Shown here: positions 17,021 through 26,825 of the stretch, one piece after another
Position numbering within the stretch: position 1 is the stretch's first letter
How the letters are laid out: each line of letters starts with the position of its first letter
DNA from: Flavobacteriaceae bacterium
GTDB lineage: Bacteria > Bacteroidota > Bacteroidia > Flavobacteriales > Flavobacteriaceae
Length of the DNA stretch: 64,000 nucleotides
Reading direction: 5' to 3'
Assembly (NCBI GenBank): GCA_025800395.1
Contig: JAOXRU010000576.1
Span: 1 to 64,000, forward strand
Made by a program: the position numbers and the translations under genes
The notes under the pieces: generated by a model
What the model was told of the DNA's origin: nothing
Seen by the model: only the letters and a program-made list of their open reading frames with translations
Databases searched by the model: none

Positions 17021-19750
17021 CTAAAAAGGCAAACTAGGAATTTCTTTTTCTTCAAAGGCTATCTGCAAATCGTATAATTCGAGTAGTAAATGTTGTAGTT
17101 GTTCGCAAAACAAATCTAGGTCTTCTTGGCTAACAAGAGGAGTTGCGGCATTAAAAGCCATAAAACCTGATTTGGAATTGCGAAAAGAAATAATTCCCGC
17201 TTGTATAGATTTGTCTATTTTGCCTTTGGTAACCAATAGGGTGTAAAACAATACCTGAAATGCTTTGCTATAGTCGTAATTGTCGATCAGGCAATCCCAG
17301 TCGCGGATATGTAGTTTTTTTGCATCTACCGTGCCAGTTTTATAATCGATAATACGGGTGATCCCATCGAAACGATCGATGCGATCTATAAAGCCACGTA
17401 GGCGAATGGTCTTGTTCAATTTTGGTAATACAAATTGGTGTTCGTGGCTAGCCTCCAAGGAAAGGATTTCGATTTGATGTTTGTTACACAGTCTTATTTC
17501 AGATTGTATAAACTGTTGGATATATCTTATGGCTACTTGTGCGATAAGGTAATTGTATCCGCTAGAAACATCGCCATGTTTATAGTGTAACTGACATTTT
17601 TCCATCACTTTTTCGCTAACCAATTGGAGGGCTTTTTTTAGCATTGGTTCTGTGAGTACTTTCCCTACCATGGGTTGGTACAAATCCTCTAGGCTGTCGT
17701 GTACTATGGTTCCCATAGTGTTGCTGGCGATGGTTTCTTCTACTGTATCCGATTGGCGTATTCCCAAAAGATATCTGTTGAAGAAGTCGATTGGATTGCG
17801 CACATAGGTAGTAAGAGCAGAAGCAGAAATACCCTTTTCACAGACTTTGTCTAGTGCTTGGAGTTGTGCCTTGCTTTTGGGGATATGTTGCAGACGGGAT
17901 GTTTGTGTCTCAAAGTCGGGGCTCCATATTTGGTGTTGGATTTTGGAATGGTGAATAGGGTCGCTGAGCAATTGACTTACAAATCTACTTCGCTCTCTTC
18001 CCTCCAAGACATCTGGCTCTGTGTTGTAGAGGATATAGATGTTTTTTGCACGTTGCAGCAGGCGGTAAAAATGATAGGTGTATACCGCATCTTTTTCGGC
18101 ATAGGTTGGTAGCTCATAGGCGATTTTGAGGTCGAAGGGAAAAAACGAATTATGCGATTTTCCTGCAGGTAGTATTCCTTCGTTGAGGCCACTTATTATT
18201 ACGGTTTCGTAGTCGAGGTTTCTACTTTCAAGCATGCCCATTATTTGTAGTCCTTGCAGGGGTTCTCCTTCGAAATCTACGGTTTCGGATTGTAATATTT
18301 CTTTATAAAGATGTTTGAGATCTTGTAGGGTTTCTAGGTAAGGATATTGTTGTATTAGATCCGAAACTTGCTGAAATAGACTGTGAAAGCAATATAAATG
18401 CTCCAAAACCAAGGCGGCATCTGCTTGTTTTTCGTATTTTTCTTTTAGAGCGAGTATGAGGTTTTTACAAGCTGTAACGATCTGGAGGGGCTTGGGGTTT
18501 GGATGCCTAAACAAGGTGGAAACCGCAGCGGATTGGTCTTCTAGTTGCTGGGAAATATACGCAGTGCTGAGGTGTATACGGTTGTTTTTTTGGATGTCCT
18601 CTATGAGCTTTGTAGCGATATTGTTCTTTGAACCTTGCAATAGCTGTTGCATATACGGATGGCATAGCAGTTGTACCAATGGTTGGTGGTACCAACCTTT
18701 TGCATGTGTTTTTTGATAGGTTGCAAAAAGGAGTTCAAACAAGCTTGCCAAGTTGGTTCGTTCCAAAGGATATCCCATAGTAACATTAAGGGCTTGCGAC
18801 GGATTGTTTATCGAATGGATCAGAGGATCTAGTAAGTTTTCGTCTCCCAATACTAGAGCCGTACTTTGTAGGTCCTCTGGTGGGATACGCTCTAGGATAT
18901 TGGCTATCTTGTTGGCTTGGGCATATTGTTTTGGTACACCAAATAGGTGGATGTTTTTGGGTTGTTTGTAATGATTGCCAACAAACTGAAAATCATTTTT
19001 TTCAAAATACGTCCACTTTTGATGTTGTCTCAAGAAGCTAGCAGCTTTATGAATAGGATCTTCTAAGAAGCTTTGGTCTGTATCCCAATAAATAGTCGCT
19101 CTTTGTTGCTGTAAGCTCGTTTGAATGAGTTTGCGTTCCGCATGGTTGAGGGCATTAAAGCCTATAAAACAATAGTTGTATTTGGATTGTTCCAAATGCG
19201 CAGCGATGTTTTCACTAGCTTTTTTGTACACCATGCCCTGATAGGCGAGTTGTTTTTGTTCTAATTGTTTTTGAAAAGCTTGGTATAAGGGAAATAAGCT
19301 TTTGGAAAACTGGATATAGTTTTTAATAAGTCTAGTGGGGTCTTCCGATCTGGACCAAGCTTCGATTTTGTGGGCTGCAGTGAGGTCTGCAAAAACGGCT
19401 TTGGCATCGATGAGGTAGCGATCGATTTCGTTGAAGTCTTGTAGTAATATTTGTCCCCATTTTACAAAGTCTGAAAAGGATTCTTTTTTTTGGATGGGAA
19501 GTTGCAAATAGGTTTCGTATAGTGCAAATAGGAGTTCTGTGTTGGGGCTTATTGCGGTTTTTGCCAAATCTTCGATCCATTCTTCTATCGAAAGGATTTC
19601 TGGCAGAAAATGAGTGGAATGGCTGTGATTGGAAAAGTGATTTTTTAGAAAAAGACCTGCCCTTTTGCTAGGCATTACGATACGGTAGGTGCTAAAGTCG
19701 AGCGTTTTTTGCAGTAAATCGATTACTACTTCTTCTAAAAATGTTGTCAT
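17021..19750 (-). CDS. addB: AddB-like exonuclease subunit (PD-(D/E)XK nuclease)
   Basis: 909 residues from MTTFLEEVVIDLLQKTL; an earlier ATG at 19777 would add nine non-conserved residues. The N-terminal part is an inactivated UvrD-like helicase (VMPSKRAGLFLKNHF in place of a Walker A; SGLNEGILP later). The C-terminal nuclease has GFIDRIDRFDGITRIIDYKTG, with the Asp and Lys catalytic residues. Where Firmicutes AddB has iron-sulfur Cys (YxxCPFxFF) this has YVRNPIDFF, so no cluster is expected. With AddA it should resect double-strand breaks for RecA loading. addA is 2.8 kb upstream on the same strand. Confidence 0.85.
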   Translation of the reverse strand: MTTFLEEVVIDLLQKTLDFSTYRIVMPSKRAGLFLKNHFSNHSHSTHFLPEILSIEEWIEDLAKTAISPNTELLFALYETYLQLPIQKKESFSDFVKWGQILLQDFNEIDRYLIDAKAVFADLTAAHKIEAWSRSEDPTRLIKNYIQFSKSLFPLYQAFQKQLEQKQLAYQGMVYKKASENIAAHLEQSKYNYCFIGFNALNHAERKLIQTSLQQQRATIYWDTDQSFLEDPIHKAASFLRQHQKWTYFEKNDFQFVGNHYKQPKNIHLFGVPKQYAQANKIANILERIPPEDLQSTALVLGDENLLDPLIHSINNPSQALNVTMGYPLERTNLASLFELLFATYQKTHAKGWYHQPLVQLLCHPYMQQLLQGSKNNIATKLIEDIQKNNRIHLSTAYISQQLEDQSAAVSTLFRHPNPKPLQIVTACKNLILALKEKYEKQADAALVLEHLYCFHSLFQQVSDLIQQYPYLETLQDLKHLYKEILQSETVDFEGEPLQGLQIMGMLESRNLDYETVIISGLNEGILPAGKSHNSFFPFDLKIAYELPTYAEKDAVYTYHFYRLLQRAKNIYILYNTEPDVLEGRERSRFVSQLLSDPIHHSKIQHQIWSPDFETQTSRLQHIPKSKAQLQALDKVCEKGISASALTTYVRNPIDFFNRYLLGIRQSDTVEETIASNTMGTIVHDSLEDLYQPMVGKVLTEPMLKKALQLVSEKVMEKCQLHYKHGDVSSGYNYLIAQVAIRYIQQFIQSEIRLCNKHQIEILSLEASHEHQFVLPKLNKTIRLRGFIDRIDRFDGITRIIDYKTGTVDAKKLHIRDWDCLIDNYDYSKAFQVLFYTLLVTKGKIDKSIQAGIISFRNSKSGFMAFNAATPLVSQEDLDLFCEQLQHLLLELYDLQIAFEEKEIPSLPF

Positions 19751-19813
19751 AGGATAAAAATAGCAAACCCCATGCAATTCTAAAAGAAATTGTGAACTAG
19801 GTTTGGTGCAGCC

Positions 19814-19847
19814 AAAAAAAAAGGCTGTCCAGTGGACAGCCTTTTTT
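19814..19847. terminator. Bidirectional terminator after the OmpA gene
   Basis: The stem GGCTGTCC/GGACAGCC is flanked by a run of A on the left and T on the right, giving U tracts on both strands. On the minus strand it ends the OmpA transcript 20 bases past its stop, separating it from addB. Confidence 0.85.
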
Positions 19848-19867
19848 GGTATGATGGTGAATCTTAC

Positions 19868-21217
19868 TTAGCTTTTTACTAAGTTGATTTCAACACGTCT
19901 GTTTTGTGATCTTCCAGCTCTAGTTCTGTTAGAAGCAATTGGCTTGTCTTCTCCATAACCGATAGCAGAAAGTCTGCTCGCATTAACACCGTTTGCAGTT
20001 AAGAAATCTTTTACTGCGTTAGCTCTTTCCTCAGATAGTCTTTGGTTAGTCTTGTTGCTACCTGCAGAGTCAGTGTGACCTTCTACAGTAAATTTAGCAT
20101 TTGGATATTCGCTCAATATTTTCACGATATCTTTCAATACTACTTCAGACTCATTTTTGATAGAAGATTTTCCAGTATCGAACAAGATAGTTTTAGCATA
20201 CTCGTTCAATTGTTTTTGAACTTCTTGAGTTACCTCAGGACAACCGTTATTTGCAACAGTACCAACAACGCTAGGACACATATCATCTTTGTCTAATACA
20301 CCGTCACCGTCGGTATCTGGCCAAGGACATCCGTTGTTTGCAGCGGGACCTGCTTCTTGAGGACACTTATCGTCTCCGTCTTTGATTCCGTCACCGTCAG
20401 CATCAGGACAACCGTTTAAAGCAGCAGTACCTGCAGTATCAGGACAAGCATCTTTGTTGTTTGCGATACCGTCTCCGTCGTTATCAGGACAACCGTTCAT
20501 TTCTTTAGTTCCAGCTTCGTTTGGACATTCGTCTTTGCTATCTTCGATACCATCACCGTCAGCATCTGGACAACCGTTGAATGCTTCCAATCCTGGTACT
20601 TCAGGACAAGCATCATCTTTGTCGTAGATACCGTCACCGTCTGTATCTGTTCCTCCAAACTTGATAGACAATCCTGCCATATGTTGGAAGTGAGGCGCTA
20701 AATAGTCTTCAAAAGCGTGCTTGTATGTAGACTGGAGGTTTACACCAAGGTTCTCTGTAAACCAATAGTTAAATCCAAGACCACCGTTTACTGTTCCTGC
20801 ACCAATGTTGTCTATCCAAGAATAACCACCACCGATTTCAACGTAAGGATCAAAGCTTTTGTTTTTAAGAAAGTTATACTTCACCGTTCCATCTACACCG
20901 TAGTATGATAAATCAGCAACAGCAGCATCTCCATAGCTTTCAATTTTGTTTAAAGACCCTCTTACACCAACAGAAAATCCATCTCCAACATATTTAGAAA
21001 CAGATAAAGTAGAAATAGAAGGAAGAATATTCCAGTGATCTTTTACATTAAAATATTCATCGAACCATTTTCCTAACATCGGTTCGTTAGTAGGGTAAAC
21101 GTCAACCGCGTTTACTCCAAAACCTACCATCCATGGGTTGTTTTGATCTTGCGCTTGTACATTGCTAAGTCCCACAACTAGTAACGCAGCAACTAATAAT
21201 TTGCTAAGATGTTTCAT
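19868..21217 (-). CDS. OmpA family protein with thrombospondin type 3 repeats
   Basis: 449 residues. A signal peptide (ending SNVQAQ) is followed by an eight-strand-type beta-barrel (about 25-185), then five Asp-rich calcium-binding repeats of type DxDGDGIxDxxDxCP (about 190-330), then an OmpA peptidoglycan-binding domain (about 335-449: [30 protein letters not shown], ending [10 protein letters not shown]). The Asp and Arg that contact diaminopimelate are present. It is a major outer-membrane structural protein in Bacteroidota, linking membrane to peptidoglycan. It has its own strong promoter and a terminator, so it is a single-gene unit. Confidence 0.93.
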   Translation of the reverse strand: MKHLSKLLVAALLVVGLSNVQAQDQNNPWMVGFGVNAVDVYPTNEPMLGKWFDEYFNVKDHWNILPSISTLSVSKYVGDGFSVGVRGSLNKIESYGDAAVADLSYYGVDGTVKYNFLKNKSFDPYVEIGGGYSWIDNIGAGTVNGGLGFNYWFTENLGVNLQSTYKHAFEDYLAPHFQHMAGLSIKFGGTDTDGDGIYDKDDACPEVPGLEAFNGCPDADGDGIEDSKDECPNEAGTKEMNGCPDNDGDGIANNKDACPDTAGTAALNGCPDADGDGIKDGDDKCPQEAGPAANNGCPWPDTDGDGVLDKDDMCPSVVGTVANNGCPEVTQEVQKQLNEYAKTILFDTGKSSIKNESEVVLKDIVKILSEYPNAKFTVEGHTDSAGSNKTNQRLSEERANAVKDFLTANGVNASRLSAIGYGEDKPIASNRTRAGRSQNRRVEINLVKS

Positions 21218-21251
21218 TTGAAATTTTTAAATTTTAAGTGTTAATTAAAGG

Positions 21252-21283
21252 CAAATGTAAGTCGTTAATACTAATTTAACAAA
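21252..21283 (-). promoter_or_regulatory. Promoter of the OmpA gene
   Basis: On the minus strand, TTTG (21283-21280) and TACATTTG (21259-21252) are separated by 20 bases, matching the Bacteroidota -33/-7 consensus. This is one of the best promoters in the window and fits an abundant outer-membrane protein. Confidence 0.65.
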
Positions 21284-21330
21284 ATCTTACCCGTTTTTTT
21301 TGCATTTTAACGAGTGATTGCGTATATTTT

Positions 21331-22524
21331 TTATATGATTTCTAGTTCTTTTGCTACTTCTGTAAATGCCGATATGGCTTTATCCAAATGTGCTTTGGTA
21401 TGAGCCGCAGATAGTTGTACCCTTATTCTGGCTTTTTCTTTTGGGACAACAGGATAAAAGAATCCGATTACATAAATCCCTTTTTCTAGTAGCTTATTCG
21501 CCATCACTTGAGAAAGTTTTGCATCATATAGCATTACTGGAACGATGGCAGAATCGCCGTCTATAATGTCGATTCCCGCTGCTTTCATGCCTGCTTTGAA
21601 GTAATTGGTGTTTTCTTCCAAACGATCGCGTAGGCTAGTGTCTTTTTCCAATATTTCAAATACCTTTATAGAGGCGCCTACTATGGCAGGAGCCAAAGAG
21701 TTGGAAAACAAGTAAGGTCTAGATCGTTGACGTAATATGTCGATAATTTCCTTTTTGGCCGTAGTGTAGCCACCCATGGCGCCACCTAGGGCTTTACCCA
21801 AAGTTCCTGTAATGATGTCTACCCGTCCCATTACTTTTTTATATTCTAGGGTGCCTTTACCAGTGCTTCCGATAAATCCGGCGGCATGACATTCGTCTAC
21901 CATCACCATGGCATCGTATTTATCGGCCAAATCGCAGATTTGATCTAATGGTGCGACCAATCCATCCATAGAGAATACCCCATCGGTAACGATGATTTTG
22001 AATCGGGCACTGTCTTGGTTGGCTTGTTGTAATTGTGCTTCCAAATCGGCCATATCGTTGTTGGCATAGCGATAGCGTTTGGCTTTGCATAGCCTCACTC
22101 CGTCTATAATGGAAGCGTGGTTTAGGGAATCGGATATGATCGCATCTTCTGCGGTAAGCAGCGGTTCGAATACCCCGCCATTGGCATCAAAAGCTGCAGC
22201 GTACAATATGGTGTCTTCTGTCTGATAAAAATCGGCGATCTTTTGTTCTAGAGTTTTGTGAATATCTTGTGTCCCACAAATAAATCGTACCGAGGACATA
22301 CCAAATCCGTGGGTATCCATAGTATCTTTTGCTGCTTGTATAACTTCTGGATGGGAAGAAAGCCCCAAATAATTATTAGCGCAAAAATTGATAACCTCTT
22401 GGCCGTTGTCCAAACGAATGACAGCGTCTTGGGCAGAGGTGATGATGCGTTCGCTTTTGTATAGGCCTTCTTCTTTGATACCTGCTATGGTTGTTTGTAA
22501 ATGGTTTTTGATGTTTCCGTACAT
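21331..22524 (-). CDS. kbl: Glycine C-acetyltransferase (2-amino-3-ketobutyrate CoA ligase)
   Basis: 397 residues, the family length. Alpha-oxoamine synthase features: [14 protein letters not shown], the PLP ring-stacking His in [20 protein letters not shown], and the Schiff-base Lys in [15 protein letters not shown] near residue 245. It makes 2-amino-3-oxobutyrate from glycine and acetyl-CoA, or the reverse, in threonine breakdown. No threonine dehydrogenase gene is adjacent. It starts 19 bases after addA and is probably transcribed with it. Close paralogs (BioF, HemA, SPT) differ, but the start [26 protein letters not shown] fits Kbl best. Confidence 0.92.
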   Translation of the reverse strand: MYGNIKNHLQTTIAGIKEEGLYKSERIITSAQDAVIRLDNGQEVINFCANNYLGLSSHPEVIQAAKDTMDTHGFGMSSVRFICGTQDIHKTLEQKIADFYQTEDTILYAAAFDANGGVFEPLLTAEDAIISDSLNHASIIDGVRLCKAKRYRYANNDMADLEAQLQQANQDSARFKIIVTDGVFSMDGLVAPLDQICDLADKYDAMVMVDECHAAGFIGSTGKGTLEYKKVMGRVDIITGTLGKALGGAMGGYTTAKKEIIDILRQRSRPYLFSNSLAPAIVGASIKVFEILEKDTSLRDRLEENTNYFKAGMKAAGIDIIDGDSAIVPVMLYDAKLSQVMANKLLEKGIYVIGFFYPVVPKEKARIRVQLSAAHTKAHLDKAISAFTEVAKELEII

Positions 22525-22543
22525 TTTGAATTTTTTTACAAAA

Positions 22544-25500
22544 TTAGATAAAATTTACTTCGAGAGTCTCATTGCTGTAGATGAGTATTTTGTGTGCTAT
22601 ATTGTAGCCCATGCTTTCTATGGCTGCGGCGTATTCGTATAGTTGTTGGTGGTAAGAAGAATGGGGTTTTCCGGTTTTGTAGTCTAGAATACTTGCGCTA
22701 TTGTTTTGAAGAATCAAACGATCTGGACGGAGTATTTTTCCGTTTTCTAGCAAAATATCTCTTTCGTTAAAAATACGGTGTTTGTCATCAAAAAAAGGCG
22801 CCAAATCGGGATGGCTTACTATAGCTTCTATTCGTTTTTGGTAAAAATCAAACTGTTCTTGGTTTAAATGTCCTTGTGCTCTGGCGAGTTGCAGACAGTG
22901 TGGAATATCTTTTTTGGTATAAATCTTAGACATGAGATGGTGCAAGAGATTTCCACTATCGATGGCGGCTTCTTGTGCCGTATCCCATAATTGGCCATTC
23001 TTAGTTACAAATTCTTGTTGGACTTGTTGTATGCTAAAATTGTAGAATGGCAATGGTGGCTTTTTTTCTTGTTTTGTGCTTTCTCCAATGGTTTGTTCTC
23101 CAAATGGATATAGTTCTTTTTCTGATTGCCAAAGGTTTTGCTGTTTTAAAAAGTGCTGAAACAGGCTAGGCAAGGTTTTTATCTGATCGTTTTCTTTGAC
23201 TTGGTTGCAAAATATGTATAGTTCTTTCTCTGGTCTTGTCAGGGCTACATATAAGGCGTTGAGACTGTCTAGTGTGGTTTGGTTTTTTTCTGATTCGTAC
23301 ACCATTTGGGTGCTCGAATTGGTTTGCTCTAGATTTCTTCCGTATTTTACCATGACCCGATCGGGAAAGGGGTCTGGCGTTTCTAAAGGAACCCAAAGCA
23401 TTTTGTTTTTTACTTGTACAATGTCGTCATTTGCATAAGGATATAAAACGATAGGGAATTCCAAACCCTTCGATTTGTGTATGGTAAGCAATTGTATGGC
23501 ATTGCTATGCGAGGGAGCTACCAAGCTCCATTTGTTTTTATGTTGTTCCCACAAACGCAAAAATGCACTGATGCTGCCATTGTTTTGAGTTTGAAAGTTG
23601 AGAACTTCGTCTATAAAAAAATTGAGATACGCATCCGAGGTGTCGGCCAAGCCGAAGCATTGTATGACATAGGAAATCGCTTCGAGCAAGTTACTGGTGC
23701 CAAATTGGGAAAATTGAAACTGGTAGGATTCCGACAAAAAGCCTGGCCAATTGTCTAGAGCGTTTTTGGCAAAGACAAAAAAATCGGTTTCTATGTTTTG
23801 CTGGTCAAACAAGAATCTGCAAATTCGCAATTGGGCTTCCGCGTCTAGAGGATGGAGTTGTGCCGATAACAAATCGATGATAAAATGGATCTTTGGTTGA
23901 CTCGAAAGCAACAAGGACTCGGAGGAAATGATAGGAATATTGGCGTCGGACAGATATGCTGCTAAAAAGTCGAGATGTTTTTTTCTTCTGCAGAGTATGC
24001 ATATATCGCCATAGTTGTGCCCATTTGCAAGGAGTTGTTCCAAGGTTTGACTAAGGGCGACAGCCTGTATAGTCATTTCCGAAGCAGGGGCGTCTTCGCA
24101 ATACTGTATTTGTACGAAGCCCGTTTTGTTGTTTATGGGGTTTTGAGCGCTTTGGTTGGCATAGAGGTTGGCGTAGTTGGGATCTTGCAATATACTAGAA
24201 GCAAATTCAAAAAAGGCGTTGTTGAATTCCACTATGGTTGCGCTACTTCTGTAATTAGAATTTAGGGCGGTAGTGGTAACTTCCAATTGAAAGGGTTGGC
24301 TGCTTCCTTGGTATAAGTCTATGAATTGTTCGGCTTTTCCTCCTCTAAACCTATAGATGGACTGTTTGGGGTCTCCAACCAACAACAAGCTGGCTATTTC
24401 GTTTCCTTCTAGGGCATTGCCAATAAGCGGGATGAGGTTTTCCCACTGCATGCTGGAGGTGTCTTGGAATTCATCGATAAAGAAATGTTTAAATCGCTCA
24501 CCCAATCGCTCGTATATAAATGGCGCGGGTTGGTCTTTTATTTCTTTGGCAATAATGCGATTAAAAAACGCAAGAGGTATTTCTTCTCTTTCGATTTCTA
24601 TTTTTTTGATTTCTCTGGCCACGGCCCAAATGACAGACAATGGGTTGATTTCCTTTTGTGCGGATAGCAATAGGATATGCTGGCCTTCTAAACTTTGAAA
24701 TTGGGAAATGGCTTGTCTAAATTGTGGTAACAAACCGTCTATGATTGCTTGCTTGCTGGCAGGGACTCTTTTGGGGTATACCCTAGATTCAAAATTTTGC
24801 CATTTGCCACCAAATCTTAGCCCTTGGCCTTGGGCTGCTTTTAATAAAAAATTGGGAAAATAGGCATTTGAGAAGTCCTGGTGTTCCAAGCCTTGGTCTG
24901 CCAATAGTTGCAGATATTGGTTTGCAAGTATTTGTTTTTCTTTTGTGGTGCTTGCAATGCGTTGTTGGATAGATTGTTGCAGCTTTTCAAAGTCTTCTAA
25001 AGTTGCTTTGGAATAGCCTTCTAGGGCAATCACTTGGTCTTCGTCAAAGAGCAATTTGGCTTTTTCTGAGATTTGCCTTTTGATGTTCCAGCTTTTGTCG
25101 TCTTCTATTTTGCTAAACACAAACTGGAGCAAAATCTCGGTGAGTTTTGGAGTCTCGCCTATTTTCGAAATCAGTGCATCCACTGCTTCGTCTAGCAAGA
25201 GGGAAGTATCGAGTATGACTTCGAAGTTTTGAGGAAGTTGGAGGTCTTTGGCAAATGTTCGCACCACGCGATTGGTGAATTTATCTATAGTAGATACTTC
25301 AAAAAACGCATAGTGATGCAAAAGGTGTTTGAGATGGCGTTGTGCTCTTTGTTGTAAGTCTTGCGCAGAAATACCTAAACTAGCTTTCAAATCGCGAAAC
25401 ATAGGATCTTTTTGTGCAATTTTTTCCTCTTGAGAAAATAAAAGTAGCTTGCTCAAAATTCGGGTTTTCATTTCATTCACCGCTTTATTGGTAAAAGTGA

Positions 25501-25633
25501 TGGCTAAAATTTCTCGGTAATTCCCTGGTTTGGATTGTTGCAGAAGAATTTTTAAATAGATACGCACTAGGCTATAGGTTTTACCCGAGCCCGCTGAGGC
25601 ATTGAATACTCTAAAATTGTTGGAGGTAGTCAA
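22544..25633 (-). CDS. addA: AddA/RecB-like UvrD-family helicase-nuclease
   Basis: 1029 residues. Walker [14 protein letters not shown] (about 10-22), [15 protein letters not shown] (motif Ia), Walker [14 protein letters not shown], motif [16 protein letters not shown], motif [16 protein letters not shown] and motif [16 protein letters not shown] are all present, so it is an active SF1 helicase. The C-terminus has the nuclease signature [24 protein letters not shown]. With AddB it forms the break-processing complex of Bacteroidota. It is shorter than Firmicutes AddA (about 1,200). It is divergent from sodA, about 120 bases away. Confidence 0.9.
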   Translation of the reverse strand: MTTSNNFRVFNASAGSGKTYSLVRIYLKILLQQSKPGNYREILAITFTNKAVNEMKTRILSKLLLFSQEEKIAQKDPMFRDLKASLGISAQDLQQRAQRHLKHLLHHYAFFEVSTIDKFTNRVVRTFAKDLQLPQNFEVILDTSLLLDEAVDALISKIGETPKLTEILLQFVFSKIEDDKSWNIKRQISEKAKLLFDEDQVIALEGYSKATLEDFEKLQQSIQQRIASTTKEKQILANQYLQLLADQGLEHQDFSNAYFPNFLLKAAQGQGLRFGGKWQNFESRVYPKRVPASKQAIIDGLLPQFRQAISQFQSLEGQHILLLSAQKEINPLSVIWAVAREIKKIEIEREEIPLAFFNRIIAKEIKDQPAPFIYERLGERFKHFFIDEFQDTSSMQWENLIPLIGNALEGNEIASLLLVGDPKQSIYRFRGGKAEQFIDLYQGSSQPFQLEVTTTALNSNYRSSATIVEFNNAFFEFASSILQDPNYANLYANQSAQNPINNKTGFVQIQYCEDAPASEMTIQAVALSQTLEQLLANGHNYGDICILCRRKKHLDFLAAYLSDANIPIISSESLLLSSQPKIHFIIDLLSAQLHPLDAEAQLRICRFLFDQQNIETDFFVFAKNALDNWPGFLSESYQFQFSQFGTSNLLEAISYVIQCFGLADTSDAYLNFFIDEVLNFQTQNNGSISAFLRLWEQHKNKWSLVAPSHSNAIQLLTIHKSKGLEFPIVLYPYANDDIVQVKNKMLWVPLETPDPFPDRVMVKYGRNLEQTNSSTQMVYESEKNQTTLDSLNALYVALTRPEKELYIFCNQVKENDQIKTLPSLFQHFLKQQNLWQSEKELYPFGEQTIGESTKQEKKPPLPFYNFSIQQVQQEFVTKNGQLWDTAQEAAIDSGNLLHHLMSKIYTKKDIPHCLQLARAQGHLNQEQFDFYQKRIEAIVSHPDLAPFFDDKHRIFNERDILLENGKILRPDRLILQNNSASILDYKTGKPHSSYHQQLYEYAAAIESMGYNIAHKILIYSNETLEVNFI

Positions 25634-25712
25634 GTCAATTTAATTTATTGCAAAATAAGAAAAGTCTATGGTATCTGTGGCATTATCCTATAGATATTCC
25701 ATAAGTTTATCT

Positions 25713-25720
25713 TAAATTTG
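25713..25720 (+). promoter_or_regulatory. Promoter -7 box of sodA
   Basis: TAAATTTG fits TAnnTTTG and lies 37 bases before the sodA ATG. No clear -33 TTTG lies at the usual distance. Confidence 0.5.
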
Positions 25721-25757
25721 GAGGAATAAAAAAACAATTAACTAAAATTAGAACATT

Positions 25758-26366
25758 ATGGCTTTTGAATTACCACAATTACCATATGCATATGATGCAT
25801 TAGAACCACATATTGATGCAAGAACAATGGAGATCCATCATTCCAAACATCATGGCGGCTATACAGCCAAATTGAATGCCGCTATAGCAGGAACCGATAT
25901 GGAAGGAAAATCGATAGAGGACATCATGGCAAATCTGGATATGAGCAATGGCGCAGTAAGAAACAATGGTGGGGGATTTTATAACCACCGTTTGTTTTGG
26001 AATGTAATGGCTCCAAACGGAGGAGGAGTTCCTACAGGGGATTTGGCTACTGCTATCGATGCTGCTTTTGGTTCTTTTGATGCGTTTAAAGATGCATTTT
26101 CCAAAGCTGCTGCTACGCAGTTTGGTTCTGGTTGGGCTTGGTTGTGCGTGCACAAAGGAGGAAAAGTAGAAGTATGTTCTACACCAAACCAAGACAACCC
26201 AATGATGCCTGGAGTTGCCTGCGAAGGAACCCCAATACTTGGACTAGATGTATGGGAGCACGCTTATTATTTGAATTACCAAAACCGTCGTCCAGATTAT
26301 ATCGAAGCATTTTTTAATGTGATTAACTGGGAGGCTGTGTCTGCTTTATACGCCGACAACAAATAA
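25758..26366 (+). CDS. sodA: Superoxide dismutase, Mn/Fe family, Mn-type residues
   Basis: 202 residues, the normal length. Metal ligands are His in [10 protein letters not shown] and NHRLFW, and Asp and His in [18 protein letters not shown]. The residues that discriminate metal use are Gly in NNGGGFYNH and Gln in PNQDNP, which is the manganese pattern (iron enzymes have Gln in the first and Ala/Gly in the second); cambialistic use remains possible. No signal peptide, so cytoplasmic. It has its own promoter and a terminator and is a single-gene unit. Confidence 0.95.
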   Translation: MAFELPQLPYAYDALEPHIDARTMEIHHSKHHGGYTAKLNAAIAGTDMEGKSIEDIMANLDMSNGAVRNNGGGFYNHRLFWNVMAPNGGGVPTGDLATAIDAAFGSFDAFKDAFSKAAATQFGSGWAWLCVHKGGKVEVCSTPNQDNPMMPGVACEGTPILGLDVWEHAYYLNYQNRRPDYIEAFFNVINWEAVSALYADNK

Positions 26367-26399
26367 GAAAAAGATCTTTTTGAAAGTAAAATTATGAAA

Positions 26400-26428
26400 A
26401 CCGTCTCAGCTTGCAGGCGGTTTTTTTG
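26400..26428 (+). terminator. Terminator of sodA
   Basis: Stem ACCGTCT/AGGCGGT with a 9-base loop followed by seven T, 34 bases past the sodA stop. Confidence 0.8.
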
Positions 26429-26436
26429 GTGCTTTA

Positions 26437-26480
26437 TACCATTTCTAGTTTAAAATCACCCCAATAAATAGCTCTTTTTT
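26437..26480 (-). repeat. Truncated remnant of the MITE-like element
   Basis: About 44 bases match the reverse complement of the middle of the copy at 61692 (ATACCATTTCTAG...ACCCCAATAAATAGC). No terminal repeats remain, so this is a dead fragment between sodA and the first small-RNA copy. Confidence 0.5.
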
Positions 26481-26542
26481 CCTTTCTATTTCATTAAGGG
26501 CATTCCAAAATAGAAATGGGGTTACTCCTCGAATTAGGACAC

Positions 26543-26613
26543 AAAAAAAGGCAATGTGTAAACATTGCCTTAGCCCCAAATCTTACCATAAACTTAACCT
26601 ACTTATGCTATGG
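26543..26613 (-). ncRNA. Small RNA, family copy 1
   Basis: On the minus strand a -7 box TATATTTG (26627-26620) precedes a transcript of about 70 nt. It holds a stem TTACCATA/TATGGTAA enclosing AAGTAGGTTAAGTT, a linker AAGATTTGGGG, and a terminator hairpin GGCAATGT/ACATTGCC followed by seven U. The 5' stem-loop and linker are shared with three copies at 30960-31728, but the terminator stem has a different sequence that still pairs. No start codon with a plausible frame is present. Confidence 0.65.
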
Positions 26614-26825
26614 TAATACCAAATATAAGAGATGGGCTTAAGGGGGAAAAATAACTTGGATAAAGTAGAGGCTTTATAGGGCAAATGACCAAGTTGTAAT
26701 GCAGGGGCTACAAAGGCTGTGAGACGCTAAAGTTTGTGATGTAAAGGACTGATTTTAAGCGCAATGAAATTATTTTTGTTTCGCAATATTGTTGTTGCTA
26801 GCTAGTTGTCAGTTGGTTAAGAATC

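Noticed and set aside
26437-26540. Possible additional complete copy of the repeat element after sodA
   Set aside because: Only about 44 internal bases match; no terminal inverted repeats, so it was entered as a remnant only.
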